NCBI GenBank assembly: GCA_017559185.1
Contig: JAFYSU010000033.1
Coordinates: 1 to 34,864, forward strand
Source of the DNA: Oscillospiraceae bacterium
Lineage (GTDB): Bacteria > Bacillota > Clostridia > Oscillospirales > Ruminococcaceae
Direction of reading: 5' to 3'
DNA length: 34,864 nt
The position numbers were made by a program, and so were the translations under genes. The notes below the pieces were generated by a model, which saw nothing but the letters and a program-made list of their open reading frames with translations, searched no databases and was not told the DNA's origin. Of the stretch, positions 7,499 to 15,639 are shown piece by piece (within the stretch, counting starts at the first letter, position 1; each line of letters starts with the position of its first letter).

Positions 7499-8203
7499 AT
7501 GAGCAGCGGAACTTTTGTAAACGAAGGAAAAAACAGCATCATTGAAGTTGATGGTGTTAAATATGACAGATTGGCAATAAAAACTCATGTTATCGGTGAC
7601 GGTGACATTATTGAGGATGTTGTTGAAAAATATGTTGCAGAACATCTTCAGCAGGGCGATATAGTTTTCATTACCGAAAAGGCTGTTGCCTGCACACAAA
7701 AGCGTGCCATTCCAATGAAAGACATTCACCCAAGACCACTTGCACGCTTCCTGTGCAAATTTGTACTTAAAACTCCTTACGGAATAGGTCTTGGAATTCC
7801 CGAAACCATGGAAATGGCGCTGCAGGAATGCGGGACAATACGCATACTGTTTGCGGCAGCGGTTTCCGCAGTGGGCAAGCTGTTTGGTATCCGCGGATGG
7901 TTTTACAACATTGCAGGCTACAAGGCTCGTGCAATAGACGGCCCATGTGATTTCACACTGCCACCTTACAACGAATATGTTGTACTTGCTCCTGCCGACC
8001 CGGACGGTGTTTCGAAAAAGGTTTCGGATAAAATCGGCGGTTATCAGGTAGCGGTTGTTGACATAAATGACCTTGAAGGTCAAATTTTGGGTGTTTCCGA
8101 AGCAAGCATGGACAAAGCACTGCTTGTTAAGATTTTGAAGGACAACCCACTTGGTCAGTGTTCCGAACAAACACCAATGGGTATAATCCGCAAGGTTCAG
8201 TAA
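7499..8203 (+). CDS. CofE-like (F420-0:gamma-glutamyl ligase family) protein
   Basis: This 234-residue soluble protein matches the F420_ligase fold: an N-terminal DGVKYDRLAIKTHVIGDGD segment, GDIVFITEKAVACTQ, the glycine-rich LKTPYGIGLGIPETM, and a C-terminal half with IDGPCDF and PADPDG. In archaea and actinobacteria, CofE adds glutamates to coenzyme F420-0. Clostridia of this kind generally do not make F420, and no other F420 gene is in the window, so this member probably ligates an amino acid to a different acceptor. It has its own promoter and terminator, with no operon partners. AAAGGAAAGGA lies about 11 nt before the ATG. The family call is firm from pattern recognition; the function is unknown. 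Confidence 0.75.
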   Translation: MSSGTFVNEGKNSIIEVDGVKYDRLAIKTHVIGDGDIIEDVVEKYVAEHLQQGDIVFITEKAVACTQKRAIPMKDIHPRPLARFLCKFVLKTPYGIGLGIPETMEMALQECGTIRILFAAAVSAVGKLFGIRGWFYNIAGYKARAIDGPCDFTLPPYNEYVVLAPADPDGVSKKVSDKIGGYQVAVVDINDLEGQILGVSEASMDKALLVKILKDNPLGQCSEQTPMGIIRKVQ

Positions 8204-8221
8204 ATTTTATTTTTGCAGTTT

Positions 8222-8262
8222 AAAAACCTCTGTTCACTTATTAAGTGAACAGAGGTTTTTTT
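8222..8262. terminator. Bidirectional terminator between CofE-like gene and acs
   Basis: AAAAACCTCTGTTCACTTA (8222-8240) pairs perfectly with 8242-8260. There is an A run on one side and a T run on the other, so it can stop both converging genes. Confidence 0.9.
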
Positions 8263-8272
8263 AGTTGCTTTA

Positions 8273-9994
8273 TTAATCGTCAGCCATGGTGGAAAGGTCA
8301 CCAACAGGAAGTCCAAGTTCCATTGCTTTAAGCACACGGCGCATAATTTTGCCGCTGCGTGTTTTTGGAAGAGTATCGCAGAACTGGAATTCACGCGGTG
8401 CAGCATGCGCGGCAAGTCCCAATTTTACAAAGTCACGAAGTTCTTTTTGGAGTTCTTCGGTTGGTTCGTAACCTGGGGTAAGAACAACAAATGCTTTAAT
8501 AATTTCGCCGCGGGTTGCATCAGGCTTGCCAATAACACCGGATTCGGCAACTGCACGATGTTCAAGCAGCTTGCTTTCTACCTCGAATGGGCCTACACGC
8601 TCACCGGATGTATTAATAACATCGTCAATGCGTCCCTGATAGAAGAAGTAGCCGTCTTCGTCGTAGTATGCGGTATCACCTGAGATGTACCAGCCGTTTT
8701 CAAAATAGGACTGATATTTGGATTCGCTGCCCCAAACACCAACCATCATGGAAGGCCAGCCTGCACGAATTGCAAGAGTACCCATCTGGTTAGGGCCAAG
8801 CTGATTGCCTTTGTCATCAAGGATTACAGCTTCAACACCCGGGAATGGCTTGCCCATGCTGCCCAGTTTAATTGGCATACTTGGGTAGTTGCATATCATC
8901 TGACCGCCGGTTTCTGTCATGAACCATGTATCGTGTATTCTAAGACCAAACTCACGCATACCCCAACGGATAGCTTCAGGGTTAAGCGGTTCACCTACAC
9001 TGTAAATGTTGCGCAGGGAAGATGTGTCATATTTTTTAATTACCGCAGGGTCAAGACCCATGAACAAACGGAAAACGGTAGGTGCGGAATACCAAATGGT
9101 TACACGGTAGTCCTGCATTGTTTTAAGCCACGCTTCAGCATTAAAACGACCGCCGAACATAATAGCTTCCACTCCGTGCAGCCATGGTGTAAGGAAACCG
9201 TAAACAGCACCTGTAATCCAGCCTGGGTCAGCGGTACACCAGTAAACATCGTCCTGTTTAAGGTCAAGAACCCATTTGCCTGTCTGGTAAGCCTGAGTCA
9301 TAATGCCTTTGTGTGTGTGCAGAATACCTTTAGGGTTGCCGGTAGAGCCGGAGGTATAGCACAGCAGCATTGGTTCGTCATCTTCCATCCAACAAACATC
9401 AAAGGTGTCGGATGCTGTTTCGTAAAGCGGGGTAAGGCTGCGGATGCGTGGGTCTTCGTGAACGGCACTGCTGTTTACAATGTAAACTGTTTCAAGGTCA
9501 GGCAGCTCGTCCATTGGAATACGCGAAAGCATTGGCATTGTGGTGATAAGCACCTTGCCTTTGCCGTTGAGCAAACGCTCGCGCACAGCACTTTCCATGA
9601 AAGCTTCAAACATAGGTGCACACACTGCACCGGCTTTCATTATACCCAACATAGAGAAAATCATCTCAGGGCCGCGAGGCATGAAGATGAATACATGGTC
9701 GCCTCGTTCAACACCGGCATCCTGAGTAAGGATGTTCGCCATTTTGTTGGAGTTTTTCATGATATTAAGGTAGGTATATGTTTCGGTACGATTTCCGCTT
9801 GTGAAATGCAGTGCAATTTTTTTACCGTTGCCCTGTTCAACATGCTTGTCAATAGCTTCGTATGCCATGTTTACTTTTCCGGTAGTGTGCCATGAAAAGT
9901 TTTGTGCTACCTCATCCCACGAAAAGTTGTCGTATGTATGTTGGTAGTCTTTCAAATTGAAATTGGTTATAGGCATTAAAATATCTGCTGCCAT
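8273..9994 (-). CDS. acsA: Acetyl-CoA synthetase, AcsA type (AMP-forming)
   Basis: This 573-residue adenylating enzyme activates acetate, or a similar short acid, to acyl-CoA via acyl-AMP. Motifs in order: the phosphate loop YTSGSTGNPKG at 213-223, FMTETGGQ, SGDTAYYDEDGYFFYQGR, and the C-terminal PKTRSGKIMRR with the acetylatable catalytic lysine near 549. The length is close to that of Bacillus AcsA. The frame stays open for 34 more codons upstream, but AAAGGGGGT lies about 9 nt before the ATG at 9994, and the upstream residues look like translated leader. The gene is a single transcription unit facing a bidirectional terminator. Acetate is the likeliest substrate; propionate or another short fatty acid is possible. 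Confidence 0.9.
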   Translation of the reverse strand: MAADILMPITNFNLKDYQHTYDNFSWDEVAQNFSWHTTGKVNMAYEAIDKHVEQGNGKKIALHFTSGNRTETYTYLNIMKNSNKMANILTQDAGVERGDHVFIFMPRGPEMIFSMLGIMKAGAVCAPMFEAFMESAVRERLLNGKGKVLITTMPMLSRIPMDELPDLETVYIVNSSAVHEDPRIRSLTPLYETASDTFDVCWMEDDEPMLLCYTSGSTGNPKGILHTHKGIMTQAYQTGKWVLDLKQDDVYWCTADPGWITGAVYGFLTPWLHGVEAIMFGGRFNAEAWLKTMQDYRVTIWYSAPTVFRLFMGLDPAVIKKYDTSSLRNIYSVGEPLNPEAIRWGMREFGLRIHDTWFMTETGGQMICNYPSMPIKLGSMGKPFPGVEAVILDDKGNQLGPNQMGTLAIRAGWPSMMVGVWGSESKYQSYFENGWYISGDTAYYDEDGYFFYQGRIDDVINTSGERVGPFEVESKLLEHRAVAESGVIGKPDATRGEIIKAFVVLTPGYEPTEELQKELRDFVKLGLAAHAAPREFQFCDTLPKTRSGKIMRRVLKAMELGLPVGDLSTMADD

Positions 9995-10106
9995 TTCAAT
10001 CGTACCCCCTTTTGCAATATAAGAAAATACAGGATGATTAAAACCTATTCCTGCGTTGAAACCCCTTTTAAAAAACCAAGGTAATTTTACAAACAATTAC
10101 CTAATA

Positions 10107-10135
10107 ATGATAGCACATAAGGTATTGTTGGTAAA
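10107..10135 (-). promoter_or_regulatory. Probable promoter of acsA
   Basis: On the minus strand, TTTACC (10135-10130), a 17-nt spacer and TATCAT (10112-10107), with a TGC extension before the -10 box. It implies a leader of about 105 nt. The rest of the gene-free interval 10136-10411 is AT-rich and holds the promoter of the next gene. Confidence 0.5.
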
Positions 10136-10269
10136 TAAAGTGTGAAAAATTTTGTTAAAGACCTACAAATACAAGCTTTTAAAAATTCGTACAAATAGAA
10201 GTTTTTATCAATTAAAATTTGCGCTGTGAAAAAATGTCAGTACTTAATGCTGATGCTGTTGGAATAACA

Positions 10270-10298
10270 TTGCGGTTTGTGTATGTTCGGTGTAAAAT
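10270..10298 (+). promoter_or_regulatory. Candidate promoter of the LCP-like gene
   Basis: TTGCGG (10270-10275), a 17-nt spacer and TAAAAT (10293-10298), giving a leader of about 110 nt. In the leader, GCCCT (10359-10363) can pair with AGGGC at 10370-10374 or with AGGGC at 10323-10327, so two mutually exclusive hairpins are possible. Confidence 0.4.
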
Positions 10299-10411
10299 GC
10301 TGCGTTTTTGCCACGAAAAACAAGGGCAATAAAAAAATAAATATTTATACTGAGTTTAGCCCTTAAAACAGGGCAATAATAAGTAGCATTTTAAAAATAG
10401 GGGGAAGCGAA

Positions 10412-11281
10412 TTGAGGGAGCAGGAAGTAAAATATTTTTGGTTGGCATTTGCAGCTTCTTTTTTTGTTCTTGCTTGTCTTGTGCTTTCGGCAGCGTTTTT
10501 AACTGTACCTTATTCTCCTCAAAAGCAGCAGGAATATTACAGTGAGCCAATTTATCTGCCCAAGGAGGAGGATGCCTTAACAGTGCTTGTGGTTGGAGTA
10601 AAGGAAGATCATGCTCCGCAAAGCTTTATGCTGGTTCGTTTTTCGCCTGAAACCGGCAGAATACCAATACTTACTATTACAGGAAAAACCGCAGTTGCAA
10701 ATGGTGTTTTGACGGAGATTTATGAACAGCTCGGTGCAGAAAAGGCTGCAGAACACTTGGGCGAAGAATTTGGGATTAAAATAGACCGTTATGCAGTGGT
10801 GCAGATTAATGCGCTTGAAAAGATGGTAAGATTAGTGGGTGATGTTGAGTACAGTCTCCCTTACAATATAACCTACAAAAAAGGTGATATGGAATTTGAA
10901 ATATCCAAAGGAAACCATGTAATGAATTCCGTTCAGATTTGTGAAATTGCTTCTTGTGAAAATGTGCCTGGAGGAGAATTGGAGCATTGCAGAATAATAT
11001 CCGAGCTTGCTGCAGCAGCGATAAACCAGCATCTGACGCTTGCGTGTTCGCAGCGCGCGGAACCGCTTTTCAGGGCAATGGTAAATTTAATGGATACAAA
11101 TGTAGATTACATGGACTACGAAAGTCACCGTAAAGCATTGGTCTTTATGGCGGAATTAAAGGAAAAACCGGCATGGGTATTAACCTTGTCGGGAAGCTTT
11201 AATTATGCACAAAATACTTTTAGTGTGGACAATGCCTGCCGCAGCCGTATTGAAGCGGTGTACGGTACAACAAAAACATAA
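10412..11281 (+). CDS. Divergent LytR-CpsA-Psr (LCP)-like membrane protein lacking catalytic residues
   Basis: This 289-residue protein has one N-terminal membrane anchor (about 8-31) and an extracytoplasmic domain. The domain follows the LCP order: a beta strand LTVLVVGVKED (56-66, where family members read LLLGTDDR-like), SFMLVRFSPETGRIPIL, TITGK (88-92, where the family has SIPRD), LGEEFGIKIDRYAVVQINALEKMV (about 116-139) and VGDVEYSLP (142-150). Active LCP enzymes attach teichoic acids or capsule to peptidoglycan using Arg and Asp residues that bind the polyprenyl pyrophosphate. Here those positions are replaced, and the YVRFR-like segment reads CEIASCEN. It starts with TTG at 10412, preceded by GGGGGA. 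The assignment rests on pattern matching; a non-catalytic relative is the best reading. Confidence 0.6.
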   Translation: MREQEVKYFWLAFAASFFVLACLVLSAAFLTVPYSPQKQQEYYSEPIYLPKEEDALTVLVVGVKEDHAPQSFMLVRFSPETGRIPILTITGKTAVANGVLTEIYEQLGAEKAAEHLGEEFGIKIDRYAVVQINALEKMVRLVGDVEYSLPYNITYKKGDMEFEISKGNHVMNSVQICEIASCENVPGGELEHCRIISELAAAAINQHLTLACSQRAEPLFRAMVNLMDTNVDYMDYESHRKALVFMAELKEKPAWVLTLSGSFNYAQNTFSVDNACRSRIEAVYGTTKT

Positions 11282-11310
11282 AAGCCGCTTCCGAAAAGGA
11301 AACGGCTTTT
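11281..11310. terminator. Bidirectional terminator between LCP-like gene and upp
   Basis: AAAGCCG and TTCC pair with GGAA and CGGCTTT around a GAAAA loop (11281-11310), with T runs on both strands. It overlaps the last base of the LCP-like stop codon. Confidence 0.75.
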
Positions 11311-11323
11311 GTAATGCTTATTA

Positions 11324-11953
11324 TTATTTTGTACCGAAGATGCGGTCGCCTGCATCGCCAAGACCGGGAACAATGTATTTGTGTTCGTTGAGATGGCTGT
11401 CAAGAGAAGCACAGTACACAGGAACATCCGGATGAGCTTTGGTAAGAGCATCAAGACCTTCAGGTGCTGCAATTATGCACATGAACTTAATGGATTTTCC
11501 GCCTTTTCCTTTAATTTGGGAAATAGCGTCGATAGCAGAGCCACCGGTTGCAAGCATTGGGTCAAGAACGATGATGTCACGCTCTTCAATATCAGCAGGG
11601 AGTTTGCAGTAATATTCAACCGGTGTATGGGTTTCGGGGTCACGGTAAAGACCAATGTGACCAACCTTAACGGCAGGAATAAGATTTACAATCCCTTCAA
11701 CCATGCCAAGTCCTGCACGAAGAATAGGAACTATTGCCAGCTTGCGTCCGCTGAGGATTTTGGATTTAGCAACAGCTACAGGAGTTTCGATTTCGACCTC
11801 TTTAAGCGGGAGGTCACGAGTAGCTTCGTAGCACATAAGCATTGTGATTTCGGAAATAAGTTCGCGGAACTCTTTTGAACCGGTGTTTTTATCACGCACC
11901 AGAGAGATTTTATGCTGAATTAATGGATGGTCCATAATAAATGGCTGTGGCAT
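11324..11953 (-). CDS. upp: Uracil phosphoribosyltransferase
   Basis: This 209-residue cytoplasmic salvage enzyme makes UMP from uracil and PRPP. The length is exactly typical. The PRPP-binding loop is [12 protein letters not shown], the N-terminus has [22 protein letters not shown], and the C-terminus ends [13 protein letters not shown], which contains the conserved uracil-binding GDAGDR segment. The gene is the last of the run fhs, tsaE, tsaB, rpiB, upp and follows rpiB by 37 nt, with AAAGGAG before its ATG. A bidirectional terminator follows. Confidence 0.98.
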   Translation of the reverse strand: MPQPFIMDHPLIQHKISLVRDKNTGSKEFRELISEITMLMCYEATRDLPLKEVEIETPVAVAKSKILSGRKLAIVPILRAGLGMVEGIVNLIPAVKVGHIGLYRDPETHTPVEYYCKLPADIEERDIIVLDPMLATGGSAIDAISQIKGKGGKSIKFMCIIAAPEGLDALTKAHPDVPVYCASLDSHLNEHKYIVPGLGDAGDRIFGTK

Positions 11954-11990
11954 TAAAAAAAACTCCTTTCATATAAAAAGCCGCTGGAAT

Positions 11991-12440
11991 TTATTTTTCG
12001 TACTGAGCTTTTTCGATATCAGCTATTTTAGCTATACGAGTGGCATGACGGCCGCCTTCGAATTCGGTATTGAGGAACAAATCAATCATTTTAAGGGCAA
12101 GTCCTGCACCAACAACGCGTCCGCCCATACAAAGAATGTTTGCATCGTTGTGCAGGCGTGTCATTTCCGCACTAAAGCAATCGGAGCAGCAAGCTGCACG
12201 AATACCGCGAACCTTGTTTGCTGCCATGGAAATGCCTATTCCGGTACCGCAGATAAGAATACCTTTTTCGCATTTTCCGCTTGCAACAGCTTCGGCAGCA
12301 GGAAGTGCAAAGTCGGCATAATCAACGGAAGCGGTGGAATTGCAGCCGAAATCTTCAAACTCAATGCCTTTTTCGGTCAGCCAGCTTTTAATTTCTTCTT
12401 TAAGGGCGAAACCGCCGTGGTCACATGCTATTGCAATCAT
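11991..12440 (-). CDS. rpiB: Ribose-5-phosphate isomerase B
   Basis: This 149-residue RpiB/LacA/LacB-family enzyme interconverts ribose-5-phosphate and ribulose-5-phosphate in the non-oxidative pentose phosphate pathway, feeding PRPP synthesis. Landmarks are IAIACDHGGFALK, the GILICGTGIGISMAANK active-site loop, RAACCSDCFSAEMTRLHNDANILCMGGR and the C-terminal GGRHATRIAKI. Cys residues occur at the usual catalytic position. Two ATGs compete. ATG 12446 overlaps the tsaB stop as ATGA, but the better-spaced ATG at 12440 lies 7 nt after AAAGGAG and gives the standard MIAIACDHGG start. Linkage of rpiB to upp is common in Firmicutes. Confidence 0.95.
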   Translation of the reverse strand: MIAIACDHGGFALKEEIKSWLTEKGIEFEDFGCNSTASVDYADFALPAAEAVASGKCEKGILICGTGIGISMAANKVRGIRAACCSDCFSAEMTRLHNDANILCMGGRVVGAGLALKMIDLFLNTEFEGGRHATRIAKIADIEKAQYEK

Positions 12441-12442
12441 GT

Positions 12443-13159
12443 TCATTCTCCTTTTTGTGCTTGTTTTTCAGCAAGCTCACGCTGAGCCTGTGCAAGTCTT
12501 AAATAAACGGGTTCAAGTTCGGCAGCACTGACAAGCTTGCCTTGTTGGCAAAGCTCGGCAGCGGCAAGTCCCACACTGTAAGCGTGCTGCATTCGCACAG
12601 CTTCGCGTGCAAGCTTTATACCGTCAATTTGTCCCGCCAGTTTATTATAACACATTACTGCGCCGTCTCCAACAAAATGTATTGGTTTAGGCATACATTC
12701 AAGCTTTTCGGCAAGCTCTTCAACGGAAATGGCACAATCTTCAATCAGCGGCTGTGTGAAGTTTTGGTCGGTGCAGGCGGCGGTATAAACCTGACCGCGT
12801 CTTGCATCCATTACTGCACACAATGTACCTTCACAGCCTTCAAGGTTTCGGCAAAGTCCCTCAAGGGTGGAAACCGCTGCACAAGGTTTACCTGTGGCAT
12901 ATGCAAGACCTTTAACACAGGAAATACCAATTCTTAAACCTGTAAACGAACCGGGACCGCACGAAACAGCAAACAGGTCAATATCCTCAAGCTTGGTTTG
13001 AGTGCTTTTTAAAAGCGAGTCAATCATGGGCATGAGTGTCTGACTGTGGGTAAGACTTGCGTCAATGTAAAATTCGCCAATAAGTCGGCGGTCTTCCAAA
13101 ATTGCACAAGAAGCCGCCAGCGAAGAACTGTCAACAGCCAATATTTTCACAACGCTCAT
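12443..13159 (-). CDS. tsaB: tRNA t6A biosynthesis protein TsaB
   Basis: This 238-residue protein of the ASKHA (TsaD-like) fold has KILAVDSSSLAASCAI at the N-terminus, THSQTLMPMIDSLL, and VSCGPGSFTGLRIGISCVKGLAY, the hallmark segment of TsaB. With TsaD and TsaE it forms the complex that transfers threonylcarbamoyl to A37 of ANN-decoding tRNAs. Its start overlaps the end of tsaE by 29 nt, so the two are translationally linked. tsaD and rimI, frequent neighbours elsewhere, are not in the window. Confidence 0.95.
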   Translation of the reverse strand: MSVVKILAVDSSSLAASCAILEDRRLIGEFYIDASLTHSQTLMPMIDSLLKSTQTKLEDIDLFAVSCGPGSFTGLRIGISCVKGLAYATGKPCAAVSTLEGLCRNLEGCEGTLCAVMDARRGQVYTAACTDQNFTQPLIEDCAISVEELAEKLECMPKPIHFVGDGAVMCYNKLAGQIDGIKLAREAVRMQHAYSVGLAAAELCQQGKLVSAAELEPVYLRLAQAQRELAEKQAQKGE

Positions 13160-13583
13160 CTCCTTGCAAGGTTATTTTTCTCCATTCAGGGTTTTCTTCA
13201 ACAGCCTCAATGGTTATAACAATGGCTTCGGGGGGAATATCCTCGGATATATTTTCACTCCATTCAACAGCCAGTACACCACCGTAATCAAGGTAATCGT
13301 AAAATCCGGTAGAGTACAAATCGTCGCTTCCCGAAATGCGGTACATATCAAAATGAAAAAGTGTCAGTCTGCCGCCGCGGTACTCATGCACCAAAGCAAA
13401 TGTAGGGCTTGAAACTTCACGCTCGTCAATTCCCAGTCCCTGAGCAAGTCCGCGGGTAAATGCAGTTTTCCCCATACCCATTCCGCCGCGGAATGCAAGA
13501 ATATCTCCTGCTTTCAGGCGTTGTGCAAGCTGTGCGGCAAGCTGTGCCGTTTCGGTTGGAGAGTGTGTGATGTAGGTTTTCAA
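13131..13583 (-). CDS. tsaE: tRNA t6A biosynthesis ATPase TsaE
   Basis: This 150-residue P-loop ATPase (Walker A GGMGMGKT at 33-40) energises the TsaBDE complex in t6A synthesis. SSPTFALVHEY and LFHFDMYRI are further TsaE signatures, and VLAVEWSENI is the conserved C-terminal Trp-Glu segment. The frame is open to a TTG at 13610, but TTG at 13583 is chosen because AAAGGA lies 11 nt before it and the resulting MKTYITHSPTET start is typical of the family. It overlaps tsaB by 29 nt. A GC-rich hairpin (13615-13646) separates it from fhs. Confidence 0.94.
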   Translation of the reverse strand: MKTYITHSPTETAQLAAQLAQRLKAGDILAFRGGMGMGKTAFTRGLAQGLGIDEREVSSPTFALVHEYRGGRLTLFHFDMYRISGSDDLYSTGFYDYLDYGGVLAVEWSENISEDIPPEAIVITIEAVEENPEWRKITLQGDERCENIGC

Positions 13584-13614
13584 GCGTGAATCAGTCCTTT
13601 GCTTTTTCAAAGTT

Positions 13615-13654
13615 ACGGACCACCCCGCATTAGCGGGATAGTCCGTTGTTTTTT
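13615..13654 (+). terminator. GC-rich hairpin between fhs and tsaE with its T run on the plus strand
   Basis: ACGGAC (13615-13620) pairs with GTCCGT (13641-13646), and CCCGC (13624-13628) with GCGGG (13633-13637). The T-rich tail (13647-13654) lies on the plus strand, opposite to the flanking minus-strand genes, whose own transcript would have only a weak U stretch. It may be an inefficient attenuator for fhs or may block antisense transcription. Confidence 0.5.
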
Positions 13655-13659
13655 AGTAA

Positions 13660-15327
13660 TTAGAACAAACCGTTGATGCTGCCGTCAGCAGTAACATCAA
13701 TTTTGCATGCACTTGGTGCTTTTGGAAGACCAGGCATGGTCATAATATCGCCGGTTTCAACAACAATAAAGCCTGCACCGTTAAGCAGACGAATGGTTGC
13801 TGCATTGATGGTAAAGCCTGTTGGACGGCCAAGTTTTGTTGGGTCGTCGGACAGGGAGTACTGTGTTTTAGCAATGCAAACAGGCAGGTTTGCACGGCCC
13901 AAAGCTTCGATTTCTTTAATGGTTTTTTCGGCTGCACCGGAGTAGGTAACGCCGGAAGCACCGTAAATGGTTGTGGCAATAGCCGAAATTTTTTCTTTGA
14001 TGGAAAGTTCGGTGTCGTAAATGAAGTGGAAGTCATTTGGTTTTTCGCAAGCTGCAACCACTTTTTCAGCAAGTTCAATACCGCCTTCGCCGCCTTTTGC
14101 AAATACTTCGGAAAGGGCAAAATCAGCACCTTTTTCACGGCAGAAGTCGGAAAGAATTTGAATTTCTTCGTCGCTGTCGGCGGCAAAACGGTTGATTGCA
14201 ACTACAACAGGTACACCGTATTTCTGCATGTTTTCAACATGAGCTTCCAAGTTGCAAAGACCCTTGCGCAGTGCATCAGGATTTGGTGTGCCGCAATCCT
14301 CTTTTTTAACACCGCCGTTGTATTTAAGTGCACGCATTGTAGCAACAACAACAATTGCACTTGGTTTAATGCCGGCATAACGGCATTTGATGTCAAGGAA
14401 TTTTTCAGCACCCAAGTCGGAACCAAAACCTGCTTCGGTAATGGTGTAGTCGGCAAGTTTAAGAGCCAGCTTTGTTGCACGAACAGAGTTGCAGCCGTGA
14501 GCAATGTTTGCGAATGGGCCGCCGTGCATAAGGCAAGGGGTGTTTTCAAGTGTCTGAACAAGGTTTGGTTTGATTGCATCCTTGAGCAGAGCTGCCATTG
14601 CACCGTGAGCCTGAAGCTCTTTTGCAAATACCATTTCTCCGCTGAGGTTATAACCTACAACAATATTGCCCAAACGCTCTTTAAGGTCTTCAATATCCTT
14701 TGCAAGGCACAAAATAGCCATGATTTCGGAAGCAACGGTAATCATGAAGTGGTCTTCACGAGGCATACCGTTAACTTTACCGCCCAAACCTACAATAATG
14801 TTGCGCAGTGCACGGTCGTTCATGTCCAAGCAGCGTTTGAACACAATGCGGCGGCAGTCAAGGTTAAGTGCATTACCCTGCTGGAGATGGTTGTCTATCA
14901 TTGCGCAAAGCAGGTTGTTTGCGGAAGTAATTGCGTGCATGTCTCCGGTGAAGTGCAGGTTGATGTCTTCCATTGGAACAACCTGAGAATATCCGCCGCC
15001 TGCAGCACCGCCCTTAATACCGAACACAGGTCCAAGGGAAGGTTCGCGAAGTGCAATAACAGCTTTTTTGCCGATTTTAGCCATAGCCTGACCCAGACCT
15101 ACGGTAGTGGTTGTTTTACCTTCACCGGCAGGAGTAGGGTTGATAGCGGTAACAAGGATGAGTTTACCGTCAGGACGGTCTGCAACACGGCGTTCCAGTT
15201 CATCGGAAAGCTTTGCTTTGTAATGACCGTATGGTTCCAGTTCATCGGATGTGATGTCCAGCTGTTTTGCAATTTCGGAGATTTTAAGCATGGATGCCTG
15301 CTGAGCAATTTCGATATCTGTCAACAT
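13660..15327 (-). CDS. fhs: Formate-tetrahydrofolate ligase
   Basis: This 555-residue ATP-dependent enzyme makes 10-formyl-tetrahydrofolate from formate, supplying one-carbon units for purines and, in acetogens, the methyl branch of the Wood-Ljungdahl pathway. Landmarks are [19 protein letters not shown] (P-loop at about 63-75), [45 protein letters not shown] and the C-terminal [15 protein letters not shown]. The length matches the family. AAAGGAGCG precedes the ATG at the generous distance of about 13 nt. No other Wood-Ljungdahl gene is in the window, so purine and serine one-carbon supply is the safer role. Between the promoter and the gene lies a 6S-like RNA. Confidence 0.98.
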   Translation of the reverse strand: MLTDIEIAQQASMLKISEIAKQLDITSDELEPYGHYKAKLSDELERRVADRPDGKLILVTAINPTPAGEGKTTTTVGLGQAMAKIGKKAVIALREPSLGPVFGIKGGAAGGGYSQVVPMEDINLHFTGDMHAITSANNLLCAMIDNHLQQGNALNLDCRRIVFKRCLDMNDRALRNIIVGLGGKVNGMPREDHFMITVASEIMAILCLAKDIEDLKERLGNIVVGYNLSGEMVFAKELQAHGAMAALLKDAIKPNLVQTLENTPCLMHGGPFANIAHGCNSVRATKLALKLADYTITEAGFGSDLGAEKFLDIKCRYAGIKPSAIVVVATMRALKYNGGVKKEDCGTPNPDALRKGLCNLEAHVENMQKYGVPVVVAINRFAADSDEEIQILSDFCREKGADFALSEVFAKGGEGGIELAEKVVAACEKPNDFHFIYDTELSIKEKISAIATTIYGASGVTYSGAAEKTIKEIEALGRANLPVCIAKTQYSLSDDPTKLGRPTGFTINAATIRLLNGAGFIVVETGDIMTMPGLPKAPSACKIDVTADGSINGLF

Positions 15328-15359
15328 AAAATTTTAGACGCTCCTTTTCAATTTTAAAC

Positions 15360-15553
15360 GCACCGAATGCGGGAGCTGCAATTTTGCGCATCGACCGCAA
15401 GCGGTTAATTTTACCGAGGACTCTGCAAAATCGGCACAACATTAGGCACAGATTTTGCAAAAAAGCAAAAACCAAACAAGACCTGCTCCATCCTCGTAAA
15501 AGAGTAAGTCTTGCCGCTGCGGAAAGTGCAGTTCCCGCAAATACACATATATT
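15360..15553 (-). ncRNA. ssrS: Candidate 6S RNA upstream of fhs
   Basis: Reading the minus strand, the segment folds like 6S RNA. A 13-bp closing stem with one A-C mismatch joins 15527-15539 to 15368-15380. Next comes a large open bubble (15502-15526 and 15381-15408), each strand carrying a small hairpin (CCGC-T-GCGG on one, ACCGC-TT-GCGGT on the other). An 11-bp stem with one bulge joins 15491-15501 to 15409-15420. A terminal arm includes the perfect GCAAAATC/GATTTTGC repeat (15425-15432 with 15451-15458). 6S RNA binds housekeeping RNA polymerase by mimicking an open promoter. The length of about 190 nt fits. Alternatives are a structured fhs leader or a riboswitch, but I could not recognise the ZTP or THF riboswitch consensus. 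Ends are approximate. Confidence 0.6.
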
Positions 15554-15559
15554 GAGCTA

Positions 15560-15568
15560 ATTATATCA
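15560..15568 (-). promoter_or_regulatory. Extended -10 promoter of the 6S-like RNA / fhs
   Basis: The minus strand reads TGATATAAT (15568-15560), a perfect extended -10 element. No good -35 box lies at the usual distance (TTTCAT, 3 of 6). It predicts a start near 15553, just before the closing stem of the RNA. Confidence 0.6.
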
Positions 15569-15639
15569 CATTTTGCGGTGGTATGAAATGCTTATATTTG
15601 AGTTTTAGCCAATAATATGTAAACAAATTTCAAGTTGGC

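Noticed and set aside
7379..8170. A 263-codon open frame on the minus strand opposite the CofE-like gene
   Set aside because: It lies wholly antisense to a well-supported gene that has a promoter and ribosome binding site. Its composition (many Asn, Phe, Cys and His) is typical of a shadow frame.
14026..15357. A 443-codon open frame on the plus strand opposite fhs
   Set aside because: It is antisense to fhs, shows shadow-frame composition and resembles no protein family. The length reflects the codon bias of fhs.
15360..15553. ZTP (pfl) or THF riboswitch in the fhs leader
   Set aside because: I could not find the conserved GGGUCGUGAC...CCGCCUGGGCA-like ZTP core or a THF-type core. The closing stem plus open bubble fits 6S RNA better, but only a covariance search can settle it.
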